Of a stretch of 12,645 nt of DNA, positions 1 to 8,847 are shown in pieces. Position 1 is the first letter of the stretch, and each line of letters begins with the position of its first letter. Under the pieces are notes generated by a model. It had not been told where the DNA came from, ran no database searches, and saw only the letters and a program-made list of their open reading frames with translations. Made by a program: the position numbers and the translations under genes. Source of the stretch: Isohypsibius dastychi (Eukaryota; Tardigrada; Eutardigrada; Parachela; Isohypsibiidae); contig JAQIWT010001081.1 in assembly GCA_034696485.1 (NCBI GenBank), positions 1 through 12,645 of the forward strand. The letters are read 5' to 3'.

Positions 1-513
1 TTTGGCAGTTTTACCCTATCCGTGTTGTCCCTCGAGGTTTCCACGTTTCCGTTGACAGTTTCTCGAACTAGAGCAATGCCATTCCACTACACCAGTATAC
101 ATACTGCCTTGGGAATATGTCTTGATCAGTTGATCAGAATCTTGATGTGAACCTAGGAGGCATTTTGGCAGTCGACTGCAAAATTTAAACTGACTACAGT
201 ACGTACTGTTCTGTAGAGTTCTGCATCTTGCGAAGTTCCCCTTCCGAAGACGTATTCGTTATCCTGACGATTTGGAGCATACATTGTTCCCAGAACCAGT
301 GAGGTCTTTCAGTAACGCTTGTGTTGTGGTCCTCCAGTTCGGCTCAAGTCAGTTCTAATTTCGCTGCAGCTTTGACATCCATTTTTTAAGGATATGCTAC
401 CTTACAAGTTACAACTTATTCTATACATTTGATACAAATTGATGTACGCATATATGATGTACATAATACTATTCTGTAAGAGTCCACTCCACACTATCTG
501 GGAACCGTAACCT
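1..513. other. 3' flank, no gene seen
   Basis: No convincing exon on either strand; open frames are short and lack family resemblance. There is a 14-bp perfect palindrome, ACAGTACGTACTGT, at 196-209, and a repeated TGATCA around 125-138. The right part, beyond the poly(A) signal at 514-519, is probably downstream flank of the minus-strand CBX gene. Confidence 0.5.
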
Positions 514-519
514 TTTATT
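514..519 (-). terminator. Poly(A) signal AATAAA of the CBX gene
   Basis: The plus strand reads TTTATT, so the minus strand carries a canonical AATAAA about 285 nt past the CBX stop codon. That spacing would give a 3' UTR of about 300 nt. The motif is seen directly; its use is inferred from position and strand. Confidence 0.5.
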
Positions 520-802
520 GTAATACCGAGCATTTTGATGAGTGGCCAATTTATCGAAAATACACCACCTGACCGGAAATACAGAACATCAAAAGAAAAG
601 GCTTTCCATTAGAAAACAATCACTTGCATCTGATACACAGGGCCCACAGTTTCACACCGCAGAAAAAAACCAGAATCCACCGCACCGTCAAACACTACCT
701 TTTCTTCGAAAAAGACAGAACAAAACTATTAAATACCGGTAAAACAAAAACTTCCCTTTTTCTGACCGTCAAAAAATCAGGTCCGAAAGTGCGTTCCGTT
801 TC

Positions 803-2339
803 TCAACAAAGTCGCGCCATTTTCTGTTTCGGTTCTGAGTTTGAGTCATCAAGTTCCTCCGTAGAATTCAAATGTGAGTAAAATTCTTTTTTGTTGGCGT
901 ATTCCTCGAAGATGATAGCGACGTCGTCGACTTTGACTTCCGTAAACTGGTTGCCGCCGATGTGATATGATGATGATGAAGTATTGCTGGAAATTGATGG
1001 TGCCTCGTCGGAAGAATCTGACTCTGGCGGAGATGGCTTGGACGGTTCGATTCTCGATGTCGACGGAATCGACGGAAGTGCGATCAACGCGGGAACATCT
1101 TGCGGATCCAGCGGTTCTTCTTTGATGACCATCTGAAAACAGAGCATTATAAGAATCTGGAATAACAAAGCAAGTCTCAATCTCCATCAATTTTATTTCT
1201 GACAATTTCAATTTCACTGAATTCACTTGCCAAGTCTATTTTTCATCAGTGAAAAAGCCAAACTGATTAATATTTGTTGACCAAAAGCAGTCACAGGAAT
1301 TCAAAGCTAGTATCAAGAAAGTCTTTTAAAATGAAGATAAACGAGGAAAAGAAAGAAAGAAATGCCCTTATCGCAAAATTCAATAACGAAAATTCCCAAT
1401 GGCCAAAGTCCTCGGAAATAAACCATTTTTTCGAAATGTAAAAATGGTTCATCACATTCACATTCCAAAAAAAACCACCAAAAGAACTTTCTTTCATTTC
1501 GGTGAAACGGAAACATTCAAGGTTTCGTTAACTGAATGAAAGGAACCGGTATCTTTTTTCAAAGAAAAAATGCGCATTTTGGCAAATCTGAAAATTCACG
1601 CCGCTCAGAGCAACACCATTTCCGACTCCGAAATGAAAGATTGATTTCATCAGAAAAGCAAGTTGGTTATTTCCTATATTTTTTGATGAACGTTTTCAGA
1701 CCATAAACAGAAATGAAACTCAATATTAAAACGAACGTAAAATCATAGGCAGAAGAAGGTCGATCTGAATTATCAGATTCTGATGGTGCTGCACTATGAT
1801 TTCACTCCCGTTCAGAGGCCTGATTTTCTGCGGCAAGAATGCGACGAAAAATCTGGAAAATCACCCGAAAAAATACGATTCTCAAAACTCACATTTGCAT
1901 TTTCCGGAGCAACTTCTCTCTTGTTTGTCTCCTGGATATCAACACTTGCTCGAAGTTTCCCACTTCCCGGATCCGTGACTTCGCTTCCCGTATCGTCTTC
2001 CGACTGGTCCAAACCACCAGATTCCTTCACCACATCGTCCTTTTCCTTCGAGGATGCCTTTTGTAATCTTTCTCTCTCAGCGATCGCCAGCTCCAGTTCC
2101 CCTTCAGGAAGGTTGATTTTCGGTTTCCGTCCACGTTTTCCCTTTTTCATACTGTTGCTCTGCAGCTCCAGCTCGAAGGCTCGTATCAAGCTGGGGTCGA
2201 GGATGTTGGATTCTGGCTCCCATGTCGTTTCAGTCCAGCCTTTCCATTTCACCTGATATTCAACACGTCCATTCCGCGTACGTCTATTCTGGAGGCACTC
2301 GCATTTGTAGACACCATCACCGAGATCTTTCAGCTCCAT
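803..2339 (-). CDS. Polycomb/CBX-family chromodomain protein (two exons)
   Basis: Exon 1 is 2339-1893 and exon 2 is 1132-803. The 760-nt intron has donor AAT|GTGAGT and acceptor TTTTCAG|ATG, both phase 0, giving 258 aa. The start [14 protein letters not shown] matches the opening of vertebrate CBX7/CBX8 (MELSA.GE.VFA.E), so the protein is probably full length. The chromodomain (about residues 9-56) ends [17 protein letters not shown] and keeps the methyl-lysine aromatic cage (Y11, W32, W35). A basic AT-hook-like stretch, [10 protein letters not shown], follows, then an acidic/serine-rich linker with an IKEE motif fitting the SUMO consensus at the start of exon 2. The C-terminal [15 protein letters not shown]...EFY (about 212-234) fits the Pc/C-box that binds RING1 in PRC1. 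The family reads H3K27me3 in the nucleus as part of PRC1. Oddity: the segment between the chromodomain tryptophans W35 and W40 is two residues shorter than in vertebrate CBX. HP1 is unlikely, because there is no chromoshadow domain and a C-box is present. Confidence 0.9.
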
Positions 2340-2520
2340 ACTCCAGACGCAAGGTGAAAAACTAAACAGGAGAAAAACGATAACAATCGACTCATGGAAA
2401 TGTTTTCAATGAAATCAGCGATGCGCATCGCGGAGGCGGAGCAATTGAACTTGGCTTCAACATCCCCCCCCCCCTCAGCACCTTTCATTTTCGCTTTTAG
2501 TTCCGAAGGTTTTTTTTGGA

Positions 2521-2603
2521 CTACACTTCGTTCAGTAATTTACTGGAAAACTCTCGTAGACTTAACATAGGAGTTTTCCAGTAAATTTCTTAACGGAGTG
2601 TAG
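2521..2603. repeat. Inverted repeat, 33-bp arms, 17-nt loop
   Basis: The arms are 2521-2553 and 2571-2603. The right arm, reverse-complemented, matches the left at 30 of 33 positions, and the inner 18 nt (AATTTACTGGAAAACTC plus its flank) are essentially perfect. Both ends carry CTACACT or CTACACTC. It could be a small foldback/MITE-type element or a hairpin-forming site about 180 bp upstream of the CBX start. No target-site duplication is obvious. Confidence 0.8.
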
Positions 2604-2686
2604 TGCGCGGCGATGAACTGAAGAAATTAAGTCAGTCTCCCGTTCTGAACCTCGGCACAGCCCTGCTGACATCGCTCCAAATCGTG

Positions 2687-2780
2687 ATACGCCTCCGCCA
2701 AAATTAAGAGCGCTTCTGCGCTCTATCAATTGACTGAGTAAACAGGCCGAAGTGCGCTCTTAATTTTGGCGGAAACGTAT
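2687..2780. repeat. Inverted repeat, about 26-bp arms, with nested hairpin
   Basis: The left arm starts at ATACG (2687) and the right arm ends at CGTAT (2780). Both contain CCGCCAAAATTAAGAGCGC in opposite orientation, with two mismatches in the outer 26 nt. A second small hairpin, AGAGCGC-TTCT-GCGCTCT, lies at the inner edge of the left arm, so alternative foldings are possible. Each arm contains TTTTGGCGGA, which resembles an E2F/DP site; that is inference only. A short non-autonomous transposon remnant is an alternative. Confidence 0.75.
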
Positions 2781-2816
2781 AAAGGACATGTCTCGACAGG
2801 GCAGTGGTGATTTTAG

Positions 2817-3163
2817 ATGATGACCGCCAGAGCTGGCAGCATCATAGTCGAAAATTTCGGTTGCATCGCCGGCGCATTGACGAGAACTTTGGAAGTCCGT
2901 ATTGTCGAAGAAATTGAAATCGCACCAAAGAGCCCTTCACCTGGAGAAACAACGGCGTTCATTGGAACAGATGCGGAAATTGAGAGAACAAGATCGGTTT
3001 CTGGAAGATCTGGATCGACTGATTTCCGGGACTTGAAGCCTCTTCCGAGAGATGGTAACCGAAAGCGCCATATGAGTGCTTCGACTGAACCTGGTGATCG
3101 AGAACTGGTTTCGTCTCGGAAGTACTATTCAACGTACGGACTGGATGTTCAAACTATGGAACG
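2817..3163 (+). CDS. Tentative 5' exon of the transporter gene
   Basis: An acceptor-like TTTTAG directly precedes ATGATG at 2817, and a good donor (G|GTAAGT) follows 3163. The frame from 2817 is open and reads a polar, Ser/Arg-rich, membrane-free segment (SVSGRSGSTDFRDLKPLP, SSRKYYSTYG), as expected for the start of the central cytoplasmic loop of an SLC16 protein. Joined to the next exon at the obvious acceptor (3339/3340), however, this frame is out of phase: it leaves two bases where one is needed. The adjacent frame fits the junction but is open only from 3076. An unrecognised small exon, a frameshift or a wrong frame choice are all possible. Confidence 0.35.
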
Positions 3164-3339
3164 GTAAGTTAATGGTAGAAAATCTGGAGAGCCTGACTGC
3201 AAAGGTTGAAGAACGAGAAACAGTTATTTACAAACAAAGTCTCCACTTTCTTTTGGTTACCAGGTTTTGCGTGACTGCATAAACATTTCAAGAAGTTAGA
3301 TCCGGTATCGATGCTTGAATTCCGTTTTTTCTTTAAAAG

Positions 3340-4430
3340 GTCAAGTTCGCCATGAGTTCGCTCCTGCCCTCTACACTCAAAACGTCTCCACTTCGGATAT
3401 TTCAGACGACCCAACCCAGATTCGCCGAAGAAGCATCAAGGAGTTCTCGCATCCTCTAGACCGAAAAGATATTCACGTTCAAGGCAGCCTGAAACATATT
3501 CCCCAAGAAAGTCGCGCTGATGCGGAAGCTGAGGCGTTTTTACGTCAGAGCCAGCAGAGTCTGTATCGTCGCAAAGCAGCGGAAACTGCCGCCGTGGATG
3601 GAACTAAACCACCACCGAAGAAGTCATGGTTGCCGGATGCATTGCGAGTTGCGCTGTTGGAAATGATCGACTTGAGCATCTATAAGAACTGGGTCTTCCT
3701 GATCTTCAGCTTGGCCAGCTTTTTGGGCATGGTGGCGTTTTTCGTCCCGTTCCTGTTCATCCCGGATTTTGCGATGGAGAATTATATGGCGGAAGGGATT
3801 TCTAAACTGGATTCGAGTTATCTGATTTCGGCGATCGGTGGCGGGAATATTGTTGGTCGTATTTTTTGGGGATGGCTGACTGACCGATCTGGAATGGACC
3901 CAATGATCATTCATAATGCTTGTGTTGTCGTGGTTGGAGTTATTATGGGCATCTTTCCGTTTTGTGGAACTTACAACATTCTGATGGGGACTTGCGCAGT
4001 CTTCGGATTCTTTCTTGGTATTTTTTTTAATCTTTTCGAGTATGAGTTTATGTTATGTGTGTCTTTTCCAGCACCATTCGTTTCCTTGCTTTCCATCATC
4101 CTGACCAGCCGAATCGGGCTCAAGCAACTGCCAAGTGCTTTTGGGCAGTCGCAGTTCGTTCGTGGAGTGGCCACTTCCGTCGGAGCTCCGATCGGCGGTA
4201 ATTTCTATTTTTGCCCAATATTTCGTATAAATTCTAAAAACTGAGCATCTCTTGTTCGTTTTTCAGCTGCACTCTATGATATCAGGAAGAACTACACGTT
4301 GACGATGCTGGTTGGAGGAGCTGAATGGTTACTAGCTGCAGCGTTGGCGTCGATTATTCTGGTGGTTGAAGTCAGCCGGAAACGAAAGAAGACAGTTACA
4401 AGATTGTCCGGCCCGGAAGTTCTGGCTTGA
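3340..4430 (+). CDS. Monocarboxylate transporter (SLC16/MCT, MFS), C-terminal half
   Basis: Exons 3340-4017, 4072-4197 and 4267-4430 join in phase through introns of 54 and 69 nt (CTTG|GTATTT...TTTTCCAG; GGCG|GTAATT...TTTTTCAG). The loop motif PLDRKDIHVQGSLKHIPQ resembles the RKDIFY.GS..LPE segment of invertebrate MCT proteins. Six hydrophobic helices follow, equivalent to TM7-12: around NWVFLIFSLASFLGM, YLISAIGGGNIVGRIFWGW with the MFS-type WLTDRSG loop, ACVVVVGVIMGIF, CAVFGFFLGAPFVSLLSII, FGQSQFVRGVATSVGAPIG and LTMLVGGAEWLLAAALASII. The tail is basic (SRKRKK). Members of the family carry monocarboxylates or related solutes across membranes; the substrate cannot be told here. TM1-6 are not in the window: upstream is the CBX gene in the opposite direction. 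The gene is therefore 5'-truncated, or its first half lies in exons that cannot be recognised. A decayed relative lies at about 11640-12185. Confidence 0.82.
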
Positions 4431-4756
4431 TCTCTTTTCCTGGTAGCGCCGACGATCTTTTCGAACCCTGAACCTCGAAGAACGCACACAATACGCTTCC
4501 GAAATGGTTGAGTTCTAAGTCGTGGTCGAAGACTCGGTTCTGTTTTGCGAATTCTCAATTTGTTGCCATACTTATGATGTTCTTGTTTTGCTTCGGGTGC
4601 AGATACAACTTGAGTGATGTTCGGGTTTTGTTGTTACTTAGGGAAACCATCAATCTGAATAGATTTCGTCTGAATTTCGGCCGAATCTTTGTACAAAACG
4701 ATCCCAGTTTATGTCCGTATGGAGCCCTTGTAAAAAAGCTTTCCATTATACAGATC
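4431..4756. other. Convergent 3' region between transporter and ECHDC1 remnant
   Basis: No exon is seen. The first part is transporter 3' sequence and is related to 12165-12270: GAACGCACAC followed by ACGCTTCCG at about 4479-4500 recurs near 12235-12256, and the GTTCTGGCTTGA around the stop codon aligns with GTTCTGCGAGCTAA near 12174. The homology reaches outside the coding sequence, which indicates duplication of a genomic segment. Confidence 0.55.
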
Positions 4757-4930
4757 TGTAGTTAGCACTCTCGAAAAAGGCCAGATGTGCGTTAATTTTG
4801 TCTCCACGCTCTCTTTTTGTCTTCGATTTTGTGTATCTTCCGCATTTTTCATCGGTGATTTGTAGCCTCCCATACCGGCTAATGAAATTCTGGTAAATTT
4901 GCTGAACCGTAAATCTTGAAGAGGACACCC
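4757..4930 (-). pseudogene. Decayed last exon of an ECHDC1-like crotonase gene
   Basis: Read on the minus strand, this region aligns with the intact ECHDC1-like exon at 12463-12645. FSKF followed by GGYKSPMKNAED corresponds to FSKF and SYKSLMKSAANN. After a frame change, NAHLAFFESAN corresponds to PGHLTALQNAL. The best nucleotide stretch, 4841-4867 against 12574-12600, matches at 24 of 27 positions and includes GATTTGTAG. The frame is broken between these blocks and the conserved TWGSP motif is lost, so I call it a pseudogene. It sits about 330 bp past the transporter stop, convergent to it. The intact pair has the same arrangement and similar spacing. Earlier ECHDC1 exons are not recognisable to its right. 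Confidence 0.65.
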
Positions 4931-5043
4931 GGAAACATTTGTTTTTCCCGGTTCAGAGTCCTGTAGAAGTACGAGACTCAGTGAGATCGTTTGCAACGCT
5001 CATAAATATGCTTCCAGCTCTGAGGCTTCGAGAAGATGGCATG

Positions 5044-6281
5044 ACGAAGCTCGCATTTCAACTCGACGCACTCAACTGAACTTCCGGGTTCGGAGGAGGA
5101 AAGATTCGAAGACGTTGGTGCTGCAGGATGTCCTGACCAGAACCATTTTGGAAAAAGTAAACCTGTTCAACTCCGTTCTTTTTTGCACTACTCATCTCGT
5201 TTTCTGGTTTGACAGGTAACAGGCTTTTCACCATACCGTGTCCGTATTTTAGAGATCCATTTGCTTTCTAGCTGAAATTCTAGGAATCCACCCGGATCCC
5301 GCCGGCATATTATCGAAGACGGTGATCAGGATGTTGGTGATGATTGGAATAGTGGCGGTAGTTTCCAACGAGAAGATGATGTCTACTACGTTTCACAACA
5401 AATGGAGAAGCTCCAGAATCAAGTCGCCACTTCAAAGCAGGCTAACCAAGAAGACACTGCCAGCAAGCTGAGACAGGAAGACGCTAGATTAATCGAAAGG
5501 TCATTCATCTGTTATTACTTATTACGTACTGGATCATTTAACTTGACCATCTCGTTCAACACTTGCTGCAGTTCAATTTCTTTATCATGGTTACCCAAAT
5601 ACTTGCTGTCTCTCTTGAATACAGGTGGCCTAAGGGCTTGATCTCTGTTTAAAATCGACGGGAACCCAAGTCAACCTGGGACCACTTCGAATTTTTATCC
5701 AAATTTCTTTCGCAAAGCGCTATCTCTTTCATTCCACCTTTTTGTAACTTTTAAAGTAATTGTTCTAGTACTGATTCAGTTCTGAGACAGGGTGATATCC
5801 GGTTCTTAGTTGATGGAACACCTAACGTAACCCTCCGTAGATTCGACAAGAAGCATATACTACCTAGTGGAAAGCTGACGACCGATCATGATATTTGCCG
5901 CAGTACTTCTCAAGTTGACTTGCTCGATCTTAGGTGCTCTATTCTTGAAGATAAACTGCGTGAGCAAGAGCTGGAATATGAAGAGCTGCTCACGGAAGAT
6001 CACCGAAAGAACGTGGATTTACTAGTAAGCAGTCACCACAAATCGTGCTATGATAGTTCCAAAGCCACAAAAGGTCAACAAGTTCTCGGTATTTTGTTGG
6101 CCTTTCAAAAATGAATCAAATCATGTGATCTTATATATTATACAAATGCTTTCTGTGTTTACGTAAATACGTTCACACGTAACTTCCCGCAAGGCAACAG
6201 CTCGAAAGAATGAGGATTTACATGTTACGAGAAGTCAACAATCACAGCGCTCTAACGAACGGTCATGAACTTTTGTCCTGA
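5044..6281 (+). pseudogene. Coiled-coil exon-like fragments, possibly Rab11-FIP-like
   Basis: Several plus-strand pieces look coding. About 5060-5155 reads STELPGSEEERFEDVG. 5284-5499 follows an acceptor (TTCTAG) and reads DDVYYVSQQMEKLQNQVATS with further heptad-like residues. 5791-6024 lies between GAGACAG and GTAAGC and reads LRCSILEDKLREQELEYEEL. 6201-6281 reads LERMRIYMLREVNNH and ends in a stop. The last two join in phase 0, but the first junctions do not join in phase, and no start or C-terminal Rab-binding segment is seen. The charged helical character and the SQQ...LQNQV and LEDKLREQE.EYEE patterns recall Rab11 family-interacting proteins 3/4 (nuclear fallout), which act at recycling endosomes. 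This assignment is weak. It may be a partial gene, a decayed copy or a gene whose exons I have mis-joined. Confidence 0.35.
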
Positions 6282-6920
6282 GCGGCGTGAGAATCCATGG
6301 ATTTGTGTTCTCTGCGTTACCGTCTTTAAGGAATCACATGACATAGAGGCTGAACAGGATGACTCATGCAGAATTGAGAACCAGGAGGTTTCATCGACGT
6401 ACAGTGAAACAACAGTGAGCGAACCGGAATCAGGGCCTTTCTGACCAAGGAGCGGTTTTATGTTCTGATGACATGCAATCCACACGCATTTCATTTATCA
6501 ATCTTGGTTCACAACGTTTCATACCGGAGAATTTTTGCTTGAGTTACCATGCCTTTTATAGAAATGTTCGAAAAACGAAAAATATCACGGTAGCGAAACG
6601 ATGTCTTTCTGAAACTAATGCATCAAACAGGAACACTGGCGATTGCGCTAGGTCCTGAATTTCAAAACATCCTCGGCAGTGAACCTGGAGAAAAGATTCT
6701 ACGTGTCAATCATTCAGAGGGGTCGACTTGGCGTTACCCTTTGGAATGTTTGAGAAAATCGGCCTGAAGTGCATCGTGGAGTTCCACGAGAACTTTCCCA
6801 AGAAACGGCCACACCAGATTCAACCGATCTTCGTCCAGAATGATGGGTTTCGAGGCCATGCGTCCGTGTATCACCTCACTCGAATACTTGTACAGCGTGC
6901 TGAAGAAGGCTGCCCAGTAT
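6282..6920. other. Region between coiled-coil fragments and the PTCD2-like 3' end
   Basis: No gene is supported. A plus-strand frame from about 6265 to 6446 reads an acidic tail-like sequence (SSTYSETTVSEPESGPF, then stop) and could be a further exon of the fragments to its left. The minus strand is open from 6943 to 6709 just beyond the PTCD2-like stop (see findings). No AATAAA for the minus-strand gene is evident here. Confidence 0.4.
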
Positions 6921-8847
6921 TCATTCAGCGTCGTATTCGGATCCTACAATCCCGTTGAGCCTGTGGACGGCATTCTGCGATTTTCGGAATACTGCCAGAA
7001 ACCACCGTTGTCGGGGGCCACTAAATTTCGGGTACCGGTAGATTCAATCAATCGTTTAGTTAAATGCTTATTTTACATTTGCTCCGGCCAATCTTGTCGA
7101 GAATGAAGCATGTGGAACATTTTGCGGAAATCCTCTATCTTTTCCGATGTCATCTGAACGATCTCGAGAATTTGTCGCGCTCTCATTATGTTTCCGGTGA
7201 GCAGGAGCACCTGCATGTCTACAAATGATTTACTGTCACACGTAAAACTTCATTTGAAATCAGCCGATGAAAAATACCTTCAGTCAACGAATCAAAACAT
7301 TCCAAATCTAGCCAGGGGCCCAACAAATCACTTTGATGGCCGACAGCTTGATGCCATTTCAGTAAATTCTGCTCTTCTACTTTGAACACGGTTTTAGAGT
7401 TCCGTTCCAAACTTTGATTGACCAACTGCCGGAGAGTTTTGTCTGTGGAACCGTCGCAGCTGTGTAGCTTTGCACATATCCGTCTGTAGTACTCTAGCTG
7501 ACTTTTCAAATCCCGGGATACAGCAGCATCAAGCATCCCAACCTTAAATAAAGATATTGAAAGAAGATCAATTGCCAGACAGCGGCTTACAATTTCGTTG
7601 CAGAACTTTGTTTCCATGCGCCCTGTTAGAAAAAACTGGTGGACACGGGTACGAAAAAACTGATATGCATGATCGGTTCGGTGAAGATTGAGTAGAGCCA
7701 GAATCCTCAGATTCGGTATGAGTCCGCTAGCTTGTGTTTGCTTGGCGAGGAAAGCCTCGGCTTGCTCAAAATCCCTCTGAAATAGCAGTGACCAAATTCA
7801 TAACGAAGAATCTTGAATTAATGGTGGCAAGTTACTTCTTCCATTGCTAACGCGGCAGCAAAACTCGCGCCATGTGCAGAAACCAGTTCCTCAGCGGCAG
7901 TGAATCCCCTTTTAACCAACGCCAGGGTCTGTTTGCCTCCCTGGAAACGTATCTCAGCGTCACGGTTATTCAGCTTAACTGCCTGAAATCGGTACCATTT
8001 TATAAGCTGCTGCAGCCATTAGTAAGAAGGATTGTTTCTCCATCGAATTGGCGGTCAGCATTCGTTGCGCGACTTCCAAAACATTTCCGTTTTCTTCATG
8101 TTTATACATGAGATCCATTGTCGCCAGCTGCGCAAGATAAGTTGGTTTTTCAACCTGAAGATGACAGATCCTCAAGATACAGCCAGCTTATAATGAACTG
8201 ATTGCTAACAACTGCATTACACTGACCAAGCTCAGAATTCTTCCAGCCACTTCCGGTTCTTTTAATCGGCGACATAACTTGATGATATCAGCAGCCAATG
8301 AAGACACTTTTCTGGAGCCCTGAACACCGCTGTGTTGTTGTAGACAAAAACTGCAAACAGACTGACTGGTTAAATAAGAAGTACCTTGTGGCTGTGGTGG
8401 ACGACTGACCATTTGAACATTTTTTCCACTTCGACGACAATTTCAACGCTCTTGTTCTGCCCAGCACTTATAAGGCTATGGATGTCAGATACAAGAATTC
8501 GATCGCCGGATTTAAGAAGCTGTTTTGCACGAAAGATGGCAATGGCTGTAAAGAATGAGAATTTTTTCGAAGTTGTTCCAGGAATAACATTGCAGGGTAG
8601 CCCAGTACCATCATCAGGATCCTCGTCATCTGGGTACTTGACGATCCTTCCGTCGATTTTGGTCTCAATCCCGATCTCTTTGTCATCGTAATACGATCTC
8701 CCTGGAAAAGCAAGAGATGAGTGTCAAAGCCGCGGATGGGAGATGTTCGACTGCCTTTTTTGACCGACCAAAACAGATCGACGGAGAGTGATATTTAGAG
8801 TTGATGCTGCGTGATATTTTCAGAAGTTCCGAGATTTTGCTTGACAT
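6921..8847 (-). CDS. PTCD2: PTCD2-like mitochondrial pentatricopeptide repeat protein (eight exons)
   Basis: Exons on the minus strand: 8847-8769, 8701-8410, 8350-8227, 8154-7996, 7940-7836, 7776-7278, 7218-7077 and 7020-6921. All seven introns are GT-AG, 55 to 72 nt, and every junction keeps phase; the total is 1500 nt, or 499 aa plus stop. The N-terminus (MSSKISELLKISRSINSKYH...) is basic and serine-rich with no acidic residue after E7 for about 20 residues, consistent with a mitochondrial leader. The body is alpha-helical repeat. Blocks follow human PTCD2 as I know it, in order: VIPGTTSKKF (LPGTKETYF), IIKLCRRLKEPEVAGRIL (RLCYELDLEESAVEL), MAAAAYKMGG (LAFAICYKLN), and ASFAAALAMEERDFEQAEAF (SCFAVALALNQNEMAKAVSI). 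PTCD2 is a matrix PPR protein needed for maturation of cytochrome b-containing mitochondrial RNA. The C-terminal third (LTGNIMRARQILEIV, then GIVGSEYDAE) matches less well. It diverges from the leader-bearing gene at 9439. The symbol rests on block similarity only. Confidence 0.72.

Larger units (their letters stand above)
2340..2816. other. Gene-free stretch upstream of CBX with two inverted repeats
   Basis: No exon is supported on either strand. The stretch holds an 11-nt C run at 2464-2474, a GATGCGCATC palindrome near 2419 and the two long inverted repeats listed separately. It separates the CBX start from the rightward transporter region, so it probably includes the CBX promoter. Confidence 0.5.

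Noticed and set aside
542-881. Plus-strand open frames of 66 and 85 codons
   Set aside because: They overlap the 3' UTR and last exon of the minus-strand CBX gene, show no family resemblance and are low-complexity.
849-1226. Minus-strand 125-codon frame overlapping CBX exon 2
   Set aside because: It is a shadow in another frame; the CBX frame carries the C-box and a phase-matched splice junction.
1291-1516. Minus-strand aromatic-rich frames inside the CBX intron
   Set aside because: Composition reflects AT-rich intron sequence; no splice sites or homology support an exon, and the flanking exons already join in phase.
1783-2256. Plus-strand 157-codon open frame
   Set aside because: It is antisense to the chromodomain exon and explained by it; the serine-rich translation has no motif.
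2464-2474. Run of 11 C residues
   Set aside because: It is a simple homopolymer, prone to assembly error, with no associated structure.
3624-4174. Minus-strand open frames opposite the transporter
   Set aside because: They are antisense shadows of the membrane-helix coding sequence.
7211-7248. A 38-nt intron joining SNE to VLLLTG in the PTCD2-like gene
   Set aside because: A 59-nt intron (7219-7277) with a better donor and acceptor is phase-matched and fits the sizes of the other introns.
7941-7995. Apparent frameshift in the PTCD2-like gene between KMVPISG and the next open frame
   Set aside because: A 55-nt GT-AG intron (ATG|GTACCG...TTTCCAG|GGAGGC) restores the frame and gives a continuous helix, so the gene is not broken here.
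8468-8713. Minus-strand 81-codon frame starting MLFQGDRITM
   Set aside because: It is out of frame with the phase-consistent exon 8410-8701, which resembles PTCD2.
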